From: Pseudonocardia sp. CNS-004 | Lineage (GTDB): Bacteria > Actinomycetota > Actinomycetes > Mycobacteriales > Pseudonocardiaceae | DNA: 64,000 bases | Assembly (NCBI GenBank): GCA_001942185.1 | Contig: MKJV01000078.1 | Location: 42,698 to 106,697, forward strand | Direction: 5' to 3' | In this document: positions 47,616 through 57,348 of the stretch, in pieces | Layout of the letters: the number at the start of each line of letters is the position of its first letter | Position numbering within the stretch: the first letter of the stretch is position 1 | Translations under genes and position numbers: made by a program | Notes under the pieces: model-generated | What the model saw: only the letters and a program-made list of their open reading frames with translations | Told to the model about the DNA's origin: nothing | Databases searched by the model: none

Positions 47616-49267
47616 TCGGCTCGGCCATCGGGACCCGGATTTCGTGGGCATCCGCCGTCCGTTCCGCCAGGTCGTAGCCTGCGTCCACGTGGCGCAGGAC
47701 GCCCGTTGCCGGGTCGTTCGTCAGCACCCGTTCGATCTTGGCCGCCGCCATGTCGGTGCCGTCGGCCACCGTGACCTGGCCGGCGTGGATCGAGCGGCCC
47801 ATGCCGACGCCGCCGCCCTGGTGGATCGACACCCAGCTCGCCCCGGACGCGGTGCTGACCAGTGCGTTCAGCAGCGGCCAGTCGGCGATGGCGTCGGAGC
47901 CGTCGGCCATGCCCTCGGTCTCGCGGTACGGGGACGCGACGGAGCCGGTGTCGAGGTGGTCGCGGCCGATCACGATCGGTGCGCTGATCGCCCCCGACGC
48001 GACCAGCTCGTTGAACCGCAGCCCCGCGCGGTCGCGCTCGCCCTGCCCGAGCCAGCAGATCCGGGCCGGCAGCCCCTGGAACGCCACCCGTTCGCGGGCG
48101 GCGCGGATCCAGCGCTGCAGCCGGTCGTGCTCGGGGAACAGCTCCAGCACGGCGTCGTCGGTGACGGCGATGTCGGCCGGGTCGCCCGACAGCGCGGCCC
48201 ACCGGAACGGGCCCTTGCCCTCGCAGAACAGCGGCCGGATGTAGGCGGGCACGAAACCGGGGAACGCGAACGCGCGCTCGTAGCCGCCCTTGCGGGCCTC
48301 GTCGCGCAGGGAGTTGCCGTAGTCGAAGACCTCGGCGCCCGCGTCGAGGAACCCGACCATCGCCTCGACGTGGTGGGCCATCGACTCCCGCGATCGGTCG
48401 GTGAACTCGTCGGGCTTCTTGGCGGCGTAGTCGTCCCAGTCGTCCAGGTCGACCCCGTCCGGGAGGTAGGACAGCGGGTCGTGCGCCGCGGTCTGGTCGG
48501 TGACGATGTCGGCCTCCACGCCGCGGCGCAGCAGCTCCGGCAGCACGCGCGCGCAGTTCCCGACCAGCCCCACCGACAGCGCCCGCCGCTCGGTACGGGC
48601 CGCGGCGCACCGGGCGACGGCGTCGTCCAGGTCGGTGGCGAGCTCGTCGAGGTAGCGGTGCTCGACCCGGCGCCGCAGCCGCGCCGGGTCGACGTCGACC
48701 ACCAGGCACACACCGCCGTTGAGCGTCACCGCGAGCGGCTGCGCCCCGCCCATGCCGCCGCAGCCACCCGTGACGGTGAGCGTGCCGGAAAGGGTGCCCC
48801 CGAACCGCTTCTCCGCCACCGCGGCGAACGTCTCGTAGGTGCCCTGCAGGATCCCCTGCGTGCCGATGTAGATCCACGAGCCCGCGGTCATCTGGCCGTA
48901 CATCGTGAGACCGAGCTTCTCCAGCCGCCGGAACTCCGGCCACATCGCCCAGTCGCCGACCAGGTTGGAGTTGGCGATCAGCACCCGCGGCGCCCACTCG
49001 TGGGTGCGCAGCACCCCGACCGGCCGCCCGGACTGCACGAGCATCGTCTCGTCGTCGGCCAGCGTGGTGAGCGTGGCGACCATCGCGTCGAACGAGCGCC
49101 AGTCGCGCGCCGCGCGCCGGTGCCGCCGTAGACGACCAGGTCGTCGGGACGCTCGGCCACCTCGGGATCGAGGTTGTTGCACAGCATCCGCAGCGGCGCC
49201 TCGGTCTGCCAGGACCGCGCCGTCAACGTCGCGCCGCGCGCGCGCGGACCGGACGAGCACCCTCCAT
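47593..49267 (-). CDS. hutU: Urocanate hydratase HutU
   Basis: NAD+-dependent enzyme adding water to urocanate, second step of histidine degradation. ~558 aa after two missing bases (near 49240 in a GC run and near 49120). [56 protein letters not shown], the NAD-site [42 protein letters not shown] segments (Cys included) and [15 protein letters not shown]. The last residues MSAKPLS and the stop come from the palindrome at 47561-47615. GAGGAG upstream of ATG. Confidence 0.95.
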
Positions 49268-49279
49268 GACGATCTCCTC

Positions 49280-50823
49280 TCAGTACAGGGGGCCGGCGAC
49301 GCTCTCGGCCGCGGCGAGCGCCCCGCCGGACACGACGAGGTCGACGGCGGCCTCGATCTCGGGGGCGAGCCACCGGTCCGGGCCGGGGCCGGGCACCGCA
49401 ACGCGCAGCCGGTCGCGGACGGCGGCCGTGGCCGCGGCGGGCACGAGCGGCGCCCGCAGGTCCAGCGCCCGTGCGGCGGTGAGCAGCTCGATCGCCACCA
49501 CCCGGGTGAGCCCGTCGACGGCCCGGCGCAGCTTGCGGGCCGCCGCCCAGCCCATCGAGACGTGGTCCTCCTGCATCGCGCTGGACGGGATCGAGTCGAC
49601 CGACGCCGGGACCGCCAGCCGCTTCAGCTCCGCCACGATCGCCGCCTGTGTGTACTGGGCGATCATGTGCCCGGAGTCCACGCCCGGGTCGTCGGCCAGG
49701 AACGGCGGCAGCCCGTGGCTGCGCGCCACGTCCAGGAACCGGTCGGTGCGCCGCTCGCTCATCGACGCGACGTCGCGACCGCGATCGCCAGGAAGTCCAG
49801 CACGTACGCGAGCGGGGCGCCGTGGAAGTTGCCGTTGCTCTCCACCCGCCCGTCCGCGGTGACCACCGGGTTGTCCACCGCGGAGGCCAGCTCCCGCCCG
49901 GCCACCGCCTCGGCGTGCGCGACGGTGTCGCGCGCGGCACCGTGCACCTGCGGGGCGCAGCGCAACGAGTACGCGTCCTGCACGCGCGTGCAGTCCGGTG
50001 TGCGGTGGCTCTCCATGATCCCGGAGCCGGCGAGCAACGCCCTGAGGTTGGCGGCACTGTCGGCCTGGCCCGGGTGCGGACGCAACGCCTGCAGGTCGGC
50101 GGCGAACGCCGCGTCCGTGCCGAGCTGCGCCTCCACGCTCATCGCCGCCACCACGTCCGCGGTGCGCAGCGCGGTACGCAGGTCGTGGCAGGCCAGCACC
50201 AGCATGCCGAGCATGCCGTCGGTGCCGTTGATCAGCGCGAGGCCTTCCTTCTCCACCAGCACGACGGGCGTGATGCCCGCGTCCGCGAGTGCCCCGGCGG
50301 CGGGGCGCAGCACACCGGAGCGGTCGCGGACCTCGCCCTCGCCCATCGCGGCGAGGGCGCAGTGCGCCAGCGGCGCGAGGTCCCCCGAGCAGCCCAGCGA
50401 CCCGTACTCCCGCACGACCGGGGTGATCCCCGCGGTGAGCATCGCGGCGTACACCTGCGCGGTCTCCGCGCGGACCCCGGTGCGCCCGGTGGCCAGCGTC
50501 GACAGCCGCAGCAGCATGAGCGCCCGCACCACCTCGCGCTCGACCTCGGGGCCCGAGCCCGCCGCGTGCGAGCGCACCAGGCTGCGCTGCAGCTGGGCCC
50601 GGCGGTCCACCGGGATGTGCCGGACGGCGAGCGCCCCGAACCCGGTCGAGATCCCGTAGTGCGGCTCCACGTCGTCGGCGAGCGACTCCACCACCTTGCG
50701 TCCGGCCGCCATCTCGTGCTCGGCGGCCACGGACAGCCGGACGCCTGCTCCCCCCCGGGCAACGGCAAGGATCTCTGCAGGGGTCAGCGGGCCGGTCCCG
50801 ACCTCGACGGTGTTGTCACGCAT
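49280..50823 (-). CDS. hutH: Histidine ammonia-lyase HutH
   Basis: Removes ammonia from L-histidine to give trans-urocanate. ~514 aa after one missing base near 49765. [23 protein letters not shown], the MIO-forming region [17 protein letters not shown] (Cys-Ser-Gly where most family members have Ala-Ser-Gly), [38 protein letters not shown] and a C-terminal QEDHVSMG. First gene of the minus-strand hut operon, 12 bases before hutU, divergent from an IclR regulator across a perfect 16-base palindrome. Confidence 0.95.
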
Positions 50824-50878
50824 CAGTGCATCCGACACCCTCACAGCACCCCGGTGCCATGGCGAGACGCGCAAAACC

Positions 50879-50894
50879 GTCCGGGATCCCGGAC
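50879..50894. promoter_or_regulatory. 16-base perfect palindrome in the hutH/iclR promoter region
   Basis: GTCCGGGATCCCGGAC is fully self-complementary. It lies 56 bases upstream of the hutH ATG and 18 upstream of the regulator GTG, just before a TACTCT -10-like box. This is the natural operator for the IclR protein controlling both directions. Confidence 0.7.
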
Positions 50895-50911
50895 ACTTGT
50901 ACTCTTCCGCC

Positions 50912-51703
50912 GTGCCCGGCGCACCGAAGGTCCCCGCGGCGCACCAGGTGCTGGCCGTCCTGAGCCATCTCGGGCGGCAGGCGGGCCCGGTGCCGGCCGC
51001 CGCCGTCGCCCGGGAGCTCGGCCTGCCCCGCTCCACGACCTACCAGCTGCTGGCCACGCTCGCCGAGGGCGGTTTCGTCGTGCACCTCGCCGACGAACGC
51101 CGCTACAGCCTGGGGCTCGCGGCCTACGAGCTCGCCACCGGCTACGCCCGCCAGGCGCCGCTGCAGCGCGTCGCCCGCGTTCCGCTGGCCCGACTCGTCG
51201 ACCGCACCGGCCACACCGCACACCTGGCCGTCCTGCACGGGCGTGAGGTCATCTACCTCATCGAGGAGCGGGCACCGGGCCGCCCACCGCTGGTCACCGA
51301 CGTGGGCGTCCGCCTGCCGTCCCAGCTCACCGCGAGCGGCCGCGCGATGCTCGCCGCACTGCCCGCGGCGCAGGTCCGCGCGCTGTTCCCACAGGCGGAG
51401 GCGTTCGTGACGCGGCACGAGCACGGACCCCGCTCACTCTCGGCGCTGCGCAGGCTCCTCGTCGAGACGCGCCGCCGCGGGCACGCCGTCGAGGTCGGCG
51501 AGGTGACACCCGGCTTCGCCTCCGTCGCCGTCGCCGTGCTCGACCACACCCGCTACCCGGTGGCCAGCGTCGCCGTCACCGTGCCGCGATCCGACCTCGG
51601 GCCCGACCTCCGCGACCTGGTCGTCACGGAGGTCGGCCGGACCGCGCGGACGATCGCCACGCGCATCAGCGGCCACGCCCGGCCGCCCGCCCCGCTGGCG
51701 TAG
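50912..51703 (+). CDS. IclR family regulator of the hut operon
   Basis: 263 aa, intact. N-terminal winged helix (AHQVLAVLSHLGRQAGPVPAAAVARELGLPRSTTYQLLATLAEGGFV) and C-terminal GAF-like effector domain (HTAHLAVLHGREVIYLIEERAPG, LTASGRAMLAALP, GEVTPGFASVAVAVLDHTRYPVASVAV). GTG 50912 with TACTCT about 9 bases upstream (leaderless). Divergent from hutH, so probably a repressor or activator answering to urocanate or histidine. Confidence 0.9.
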   Translation: MPGAPKVPAAHQVLAVLSHLGRQAGPVPAAAVARELGLPRSTTYQLLATLAEGGFVVHLADERRYSLGLAAYELATGYARQAPLQRVARVPLARLVDRTGHTAHLAVLHGREVIYLIEERAPGRPPLVTDVGVRLPSQLTASGRAMLAALPAAQVRALFPQAEAFVTRHEHGPRSLSALRRLLVETRRRGHAVEVGEVTPGFASVAVAVLDHTRYPVASVAVTVPRSDLGPDLRDLVVTEVGRTARTIATRISGHARPPAPLA

Positions 51704-51814
51704 GAGCGCGGCCGCGCCCGTTCGGGTGCACGGTGCGCGCGGTCGTTCACGATCCCGAGGCTCCGGGCGAGATACAGCTGCCTGATCAGCCGCCACGCCG
51801 CCAGGGAGACCGCC

Positions 51815-52538
51815 ATGACCACGAGCGAGCGGATCACGAGGCGCACGCGGGCCCCGATGACCCCGTCACGCAAGACCGCGATGGCCGCCGGGGTGTGCTA
51901 CATCCTGACCTTCGTCTCGATCCCGACCCTCGCGCTCTCGCGCGGGTCCGGAACCCGATGTACGTGCTGGGCGCCGGCCCGGACACCCCGGTCGTCGTCG
52001 GCGGGATCCTGGAGATGATCGTCGCGCTGGCCTGCGTCGGCACGGCTGTGGTGCTGTTCCCGGTGGTCAAGAGGCAGAACGAGGGGATGGCGCTCGGCTT
52101 CGTCGGCACGCGGGTCCTGGAGGCCGCCACGATCGTCGTCGCGTCGTCAGCCTGTTGTCCGTGGTGAGCCTGCGGAGGGCAGGCGCCGGGGCCGACGCGC
52201 TCGTCACCGCACAGGCGCTGATCGCGTTCCACGACTGGATCTTCCTGCTGGGCCAGAGCACCCTCCCGGCGGTGAACGCCCTGCTCCTGGGCACCCTGCT
52301 GTACCGGTCCCGTCTCGTCCCGCGGGTGCTCCCGCTGATCGGGCTCGTCGGGGCGCCCCTGCTCCTCGCATCCGTCGTCGCCACCCTGTTCGGCCTCTGG
52401 AGCCAGGTGTCGACGACGGCGGCGCTCTGCGCGCTCCCGATCGCGGCGTGGGAGTTCTCCCTCGGTGTCTTCCTGCTGGTCAAGGGCTTCACGCACCCGT
52501 CAGGCCACCGGGACGGGACAGCGGGGCCCGCGGCCTGA
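51815..52538 (+). CDS. DUF4386-like membrane protein
   Basis: ~241 aa, about six predicted transmembrane helices. KTAMAAGVCYILTFVSIP, NPMYVLGAGPDTPVVVGGILEMIVALACVGTAVVLFPVVKR, RVLEAATIVV, HDWIFLLGQSTLPAVNALLLGTLLYRSRLVPR and LPIAAWEFSLGVFLLVKGF match DUF4386 as I know it. One missing base near 51950 and one near 52145 join three segments. ATG 51815 with GGGAG upstream. Function unknown. Confidence 0.8.
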
Positions 52539-52549
52539 GCCGCGGGCCC
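52524..52549. terminator. GC-rich hairpin between convergent genes
   Basis: Perfect 11-base arms GGGCCCGCGGC and GCCGCGGGCCC around the tetraloop CTGA, with the DUF4386 stop codon in the loop. It lies between the ends of two convergent genes. No T tract, but such hairpins act as bidirectional terminators in high-GC actinomycetes. Confidence 0.6.
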
Positions 52550-52561
52550 GGCCGGCGGGCC

Positions 52562-53725
52562 TCAGTGCCCGGCGACCACCCCGGTGAGCTCGTTCGGCGG
52601 CGCAGGCAGCGTGGTGGTGGCCGTCGCCTCACCGGTCGCGATGTCCACGGCGTGCACCGCGGAGGCCGCGGGCTCGCTCACGTAGGCCGTGCCGCCCCGC
52701 ACGAAGATCGCGGGCCGGGGCTGCTGCCACTCCAGCGGCTCCTGCCACGGCGCGATGACCGGGATGGTCCTCGTGACCGCGCCCGCGACCGGGTCGATCA
52801 CGTGGATGTGCCCGTCGGTGCCGAGCACCAACCCCTCCCCTGCGGCCGCGGGCCAGCGAGCGGAACGTGTAGCTGGTGCCGAGGTCGACCAGTCGCAGGC
52901 TCGCGTCTGTCGTGTCGATCAACGAGACGGAGGTGGGTCGCTCCAGCTCGGCCTCGGCGTCCTGCTTGTAGTCCCCGAGCGTGACCGGCGACGCGTCGGA
53001 GCCCGCCTGGTTGCCGATCCGGCCGTACGGCGTCGGGCTGGTGATCTTGGTGATCGTGCCGTCCCGGTAGACGAGTGCTCCGGTCTCGCACCCGATCACG
53101 ACCGCCTCGCCCTGCGCCGTCGCCTCGCCGTGGACGCCGGGGCAGTCCTCGTTGCGGGCGATCTCGCGGCGCTGCGCGTCGAGCACGACGATGCCGGGGC
53201 GTTCCTCCTCGTCGCCGAGGGTCGTGACGAGCTCGCCGGTCGACAGCTCGACCGCCACACCGTGGTGCGGCTGCGGGGTCGTGTACTCCTGCACGCTGGG
53301 TGTCCCGCCGAACGTGGCCGGGTCGATGATCCGGACCTGCCCGGTGCCGTCGGTGAACAGCACCGTCTTGCCCGCGTGCCGCACGACGTGGCCCGGCTCG
53401 GCTCCCGGGAACTCCACGTCGGTGAGGACGGCGCCCGCCGCGTCCAGGAGCTGGAAGCCCGCGGACGTCGAGAGCACCACGTGCCGGTCGTCGCCCGCCG
53501 GGTTGACCCGGTTGAAGCCGGGCAGCGGGATGTCGGCCGCCACCTCCAGGGTGGTGCCGTCCAGGACGTGCAGCCCGCCGTCGTACGTCGTGACCAGCGG
53601 GTCGGTCACGACCGGTGCCGCGGCCGGCGACGGCGGGACGCCGGCGTCTCCTGCGGCGCGCTGCCGCAAGCGCCGAGCACGAGCGCACCGGCCGTCAGTG
53701 CGGCCAGCCGGGTGGGGGTCCTCAT
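52562..53725 (-). CDS. aztD: Zinc metallochaperone AztD-like beta-propeller lipoprotein
   Basis: About 388 aa. Lipobox ALVLGAC after MRTPTRLAALTAG, then repeated propeller-blade sequences (GGLHVLDGTTLEVAADI, HVVLSTSAGFQLLDAAG, GTGQVRIIDPATF, GIVVLDAQRREIAR, GHIHVIDPVAGAV, VHAVDIATGEATATT). His-rich loops (TTPQPHHGVAVEL, CPGVHGE) could hold zinc. AztD hands zinc to the AztC binding protein in the periplasm. Missing bases near 53645 and around 52850 account for the frame changes. ATG 53725 has AAAGG upstream; ATG 53740, overlapping the aztC stop, is an alternative. Confidence 0.8.
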
Positions 53726-53736
53726 GCGATCGCCTT

Positions 53737-54662
53737 TCATCGTGGTGTCGGGACTGGTCGGTTCAGTGCGTGCGCGATCGCATCGGCGTTCGCGTGCATC
53801 ATCTGCAGGTAGGTCTGCGCGCCACCGCCCTCGCGGCTGAGCGACTCGGAGTGCAGGGGCACGACCGCCACGTCCAGGCCCGCGCGGTCGGCGAGCACGT
53901 GCGCGAGGCGGTCGGGCTGCGACGAGTCGGCGAAGACGGCGGGCACCCCGGCGGCGCGCACGGCCGTGGCGAGCGACTCCAGGTCGGCCGCGCTCGGCGA
54001 CGCGAGCGTCGTGCCGCTCGGGATCACGGCGCCGACCACCTCGAACCCGTAGCGGTGGGCGAGGTAGCCGAACACGTGGTGGTTGGTGACGAGCGTGCGC
54101 CGCTCGGGCGGGATGGCCGCGAACTGCGCGGTCATCGCCGCGTCGAGCGCGTCGACGTCGGCCCCGTACGCGGCCGCGTTGTTCCGGACGGCGGCCTCGT
54201 CCACACCGTCGACGTGCGCGACGACCTGCTCGGCGACGAGGTCGACGACCCGGCGCACCGCTGCGGGTCGGTCCAGAAGTGCGGGTCGGGCTCCCCCGCG
54301 CTGCCGTCGGTGGCGAACGGGATCGGGTCGGCGGCCTCGGCCGCCGCGAACGCCGGTACGCCCGCATCCCGGGCGGCGTCGACGTGGCGCTGCACGCCCT
54401 CCTCCAGGCCCAGCCCGTTGTGCACGACGAGCGAGGCGCGCTCCAGCGCCGCGGCCTGCTGGGCGGAGACGCCGAACGAGTGCGGGTCGGCGTCCGGGCC
54501 CATCAACACGGTCACCGTGGCCTGGTCGCCGACGACGTTGCGGACGACGTCGCCGAGGATGTTGGTGGTCACGACGACGGACGGCTCCCGCGGAGCGACC
54601 GCCCCGCACGCGGACAGCGCGAGCAGCACCAGCGCGGCCAGCAGCGCTGCGGAGCGGTTCAT
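53737..54662 (-). CDS. aztC: Zinc ABC transporter substrate-binding lipoprotein AztC
   Basis: Cluster A-I metal-binding protein, ~308 aa after one missing base near 54260. Lipobox LVLLALSAC, VVTTNILGDVVRNVVGDQATVTVLMGPDADPHSF (first His ligand), EPDPHFWTDP (second), LVTNHHVFGYLAHRYGF (third) and VFADSSQPDRLA (acidic ligand region). A His loop between helices is not prominent, as in AztC-type proteins. ATGA overlap with the upstream lipoprotein. Confidence 0.88.
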
Positions 54663-55830
54663 CGGCCCGTCTCCACCAGCCGCGCAGCGGGGATCTCGAA
54701 CGTCCGCGCCACCCGCAGCGAGTCGCCGTAGTCGATCTCGTGGACGGCGCCCGCTGCCGCGTCGCCCACGTAGGCGCGGGAGGTGTCGACCTCGATCGTC
54801 GTGCCTTCCGCTACCGGGGCGGTGAGTAGCGGGGTCGCGGCCTGCTCGTCGCCCGAGGCCGGGTCGAGGGCATGCAGCACACCATCGGCGGTCAGGGTCA
54901 GCAGCGGGGTGCCTCGCCCGCCGTGTTGACCGCCACGACCGGGCCGGTCGCGTGCAGCGTCCAGGCCCGCTCGGTCACGTCGAGCACCCAGACCCCGGTG
55001 TCGCCTGCGCGGGCGGTCAGGGTCGTGCTGCCGGGGCGGTGGGTGAACGCGCGGGCGCGCTCGGCGTCGCCGACGGGCCGCGGGTAGGCGATCTTCTCGC
55101 CGCGGAACGCGCCGTCGGACCCCGTGACGAGCAGCGCCCCGTCGGCGCACCCGAACACGACGCCACGGCGCGTCACCGCCGCTCCGGCCGGCCGCGGGCA
55201 CGGCTCGTCGACGGTGCCGACGAGCGCACCGGCCCGGTCGTGCACCGCGACCCGCTCGCCGGGGACGAGCACGTGCCCCTCGTACGGGACGGCCGGGCCG
55301 CGCGGCCCGGACGGCGGGATCGTGGCCAGCTCGGCCACCGCACCGTCGTCGAGGCGTTCGCGATCGAGCAGCCGCACGCCGCCGTCGGCGAGCGTGAGCG
55401 CGGTGACGGCCACGTCGCCGTGCACCGCCACCGGTGCCGCGCCGGGCAGCGAGCCGACCTCGCGCACGGCGGCGCGGTAGTAGTGGACGTGGTCGCCGTG
55501 ATCGACCTTCCAGGCCCCGGTGTCGACGATCCGGACCGACCCGTCCGCGGCGGGGAGGTAGGCGTGGCGCCCGTCCGTGGCGGGCGGGCCCGCCGCCACC
55601 AGCGGGGCGAGCCCGTGCACCTCTTCGGTGACGAGGTCGAGCACGCGCACCCCACCGGCACCGTCGAGGGCCACCAGCCGGGGCTGGGCCTCGGCCGCCT
55701 CCTCTGCGCCCTCGACGTAGCCGTGCGGCGTCTCGTGAGCCGCGGGCTCCGCGGGGGGTGCGGCGCAGGCGGCCGGCGTCGCCAACAGGGCAGCTACCAG
55801 CACGGCCGAGCCCAGCGTGCGGCGCCTCAT
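54659..55830 (-). CDS. Second AztD-like beta-propeller lipoprotein
   Basis: ~390 aa after one missing base near 54915. Lipobox VLVAALLATPAAC-AAPP, His-containing start AAHETPHGYVEG and a zinc-type loop DHGDHVHYY. Propeller blades: LVALDGAGGVRVLDLVTEEV, GSVRIVDTGAWKV, GGVRLLDRERLD, RGVVFGCADGALLVTG, GVLHALDPASGDE. The CPRPAG...VVFGCADGALL stretch parallels CPGVHG...VVIGCETGALV of the aztD gene, including the Cys pair, so the two are paralogues. It sits between permease and binding-protein genes with ATGA overlaps. Confidence 0.78.
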
Positions 55831-56675
55831 GCCCGGGCTCCCACCGGCAGGCCGCGCAGGTGCGACGCGAGCGCGGAGGCGAAGAAGAACCCGACCGCGA
55901 CGGCCGCGATCGTCGCCCCCGCGGCGGTGCCGGCGTGCCAGGACACGACGAGCCCGACCGCCGTGGCCACGCTGCCGACGGCCGCGGCACCGAGCATGAT
56001 CGTCCCGATGCGGCGGGCCCAGAGCACCACCGCCGCGGGCGGCGCGATGAGCAGCCCGAACACCAGCAGCGTGCCGACGACGCGGAACGAGGCGACGATC
56101 GCCAGCGTCACCAGCGCGAGGAGCACGGCGTGGGCTGCCGCCGGGTGCAGGCCGAGGGTGCGGGCCGTGCGCGGGTCGAACGCCAGCGCGACGAACGCCC
56201 GGTGCCCGAGCAGCGCGACGAGCCCCGCGATGCCGAGCGCCACCGCGAGCTGCGCCAGGTCGGCCGGGCCGACGGCGAGCACGTCGCCGAACAGGAACGC
56301 GGTGAGGTCGACGGCGAACGAGTCCGAGTGCGACACGACGATCACGCCGACCGACAGCATGCCGACGAACAGCAGGCCGATCGCGGTGTCGCGCGACAGC
56401 TGCCGCGAGCGTCCGATCAGGGCGACGCCCGCCACCACGACACCGGCGCTCAGGGCCGCACCGAGCAGCACGCTCTGACCGGTCATCGATGCCAGCGCCA
56501 CTCCGGGGAGCACCCCGTGCGAGACCGCGTCCCCCAGGAACGCCATCCCCCGCAGCACCACCCAGGTACCGACGAGCGCACACACGAAGGAGACGAGGAC
56601 ACCGGCGAAGAGGGCCCTCCGGACGAAGGACACCTCGAAGGGGACGAGCAACCACTGCAGCACGAGCCGGTACAT
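55827..56675 (-). CDS. aztB: Zinc ABC transporter permease AztB (ZnuB-like)
   Basis: Metal-transport permease with about eight or nine helices, 282 aa, intact. FVRRALFAGVLVSFVCALVGTWVVLRGMAFLGDAVSHGVLPGVA and FRVVGTLLVFGLLIAPPAAV are ZnuB-type signatures. ATG 56675 lies only 4 bases from a Zur-like box, so expression should be repressed by zinc. First gene of the minus-strand unit, divergent from aztA. Confidence 0.9.
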   Translation of the reverse strand: MYRLVLQWLLVPFEVSFVRRALFAGVLVSFVCALVGTWVVLRGMAFLGDAVSHGVLPGVALASMTGQSVLLGAALSAGVVVAGVALIGRSRQLSRDTAIGLLFVGMLSVGVIVVSHSDSFAVDLTAFLFGDVLAVGPADLAQLAVALGIAGLVALLGHRAFVALAFDPRTARTLGLHPAAAHAVLLALVTLAIVASFRVVGTLLVFGLLIAPPAAVVLWARRIGTIMLGAAAVGSVATAVGLVVSWHAGTAAGATIAAVAVGFFFASALASHLRGLPVGARA

Positions 56676-56678
56676 TAA

Positions 56679-56693
56679 CGACAACGGTTATCA
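56679..56693. promoter_or_regulatory. Zur-like operator between aztB and aztA
   Basis: CGACAAC-G-GTTATCA, a 7-1-7 imperfect inverted repeat in a locally AT-rich segment (ACATTAACGACAACGGTT), resembling actinobacterial Zur boxes (TGATAAC-type arms). It is placed to control both divergent directions of a zinc uptake system. Confidence 0.65.
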
Positions 56694-56712
56694 TTTTGCG
56701 AGAGGCTGTGAG

Positions 56713-57348
56713 ATGGACGACGCGCTACTGGTGCGAGACCTCGTGGCCGGCCACGGCGCGGCGCCCGCCCTGCACGGCATCACCGCCGCGGTCCCCCGCG
56801 GCCGGACCACCGCGATCGTCGGCCCCAACGGCGCAGGCAAGTCGACGCTGCTGGACGTACTGGCCGACGTGCTCGCCCCGCGCTCCGGCAGCGTGCTGCG
56901 GACGAGCCGCCGCAGGCCCGCCTACGTCGTGCAGCGCAGCGCCGCACCCGACACGCTGCCGATCACCGTCCGCGCGACCGTGACGATGGGCCGCTGGGCG
57001 CTGCGCGGGCCGTGGCGCCGGCTCACCGCGCACGACCGGGCCGCCGTCGAGGACTGCATGCGCAGGCTCGGCGTGCACGACCTCGCCGAGCGCCCGCTCG
57101 GCACGCTGTCGGGCGGGCAGCGCCAGCGCACGCTCGTCGCGCAGGGCCTCGCGCAGGAGTCCGATGTGCTGCTGCTCGACGAGCCCGCCGCGGGTCTCGA
57201 CGCCGAGGCCCGCGAACGCATCGACACCGAACTCGCCAGGGCGGCGTCCGCAGGCACCACGGTGGTACGCGTGACCCACGACCCGGCGGTCGCCGGGCAG
57301 GCCGACCACCGCATAGCCCTACGGGCAGGCCACGTGACCGCCACCTGA
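56713..57348 (+). CDS. aztA: Zinc ABC transporter ATPase AztA
   Basis: 211 aa, intact. Walker A GPNGAGKST, Q-loop YVVQRSAAPDTLPITVRATVTMGRW, signature LSGGQRQRTLVAQGLAQ, Walker B VLLLDEPAAGLD and switch His VTHDPAVAG. Short ZnuC-like subunit. Divergent from aztB across the Zur-like site. Its last 30 bases overlap the 3' end of the convergent lysR-type gene. Confidence 0.92.
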   Translation: MDDALLVRDLVAGHGAAPALHGITAAVPRGRTTAIVGPNGAGKSTLLDVLADVLAPRSGSVLRTSRRRPAYVVQRSAAPDTLPITVRATVTMGRWALRGPWRRLTAHDRAAVEDCMRRLGVHDLAERPLGTLSGGQRQRTLVAQGLAQESDVLLLDEPAAGLDAEARERIDTELARAASAGTTVVRVTHDPAVAGQADHRIALRAGHVTAT

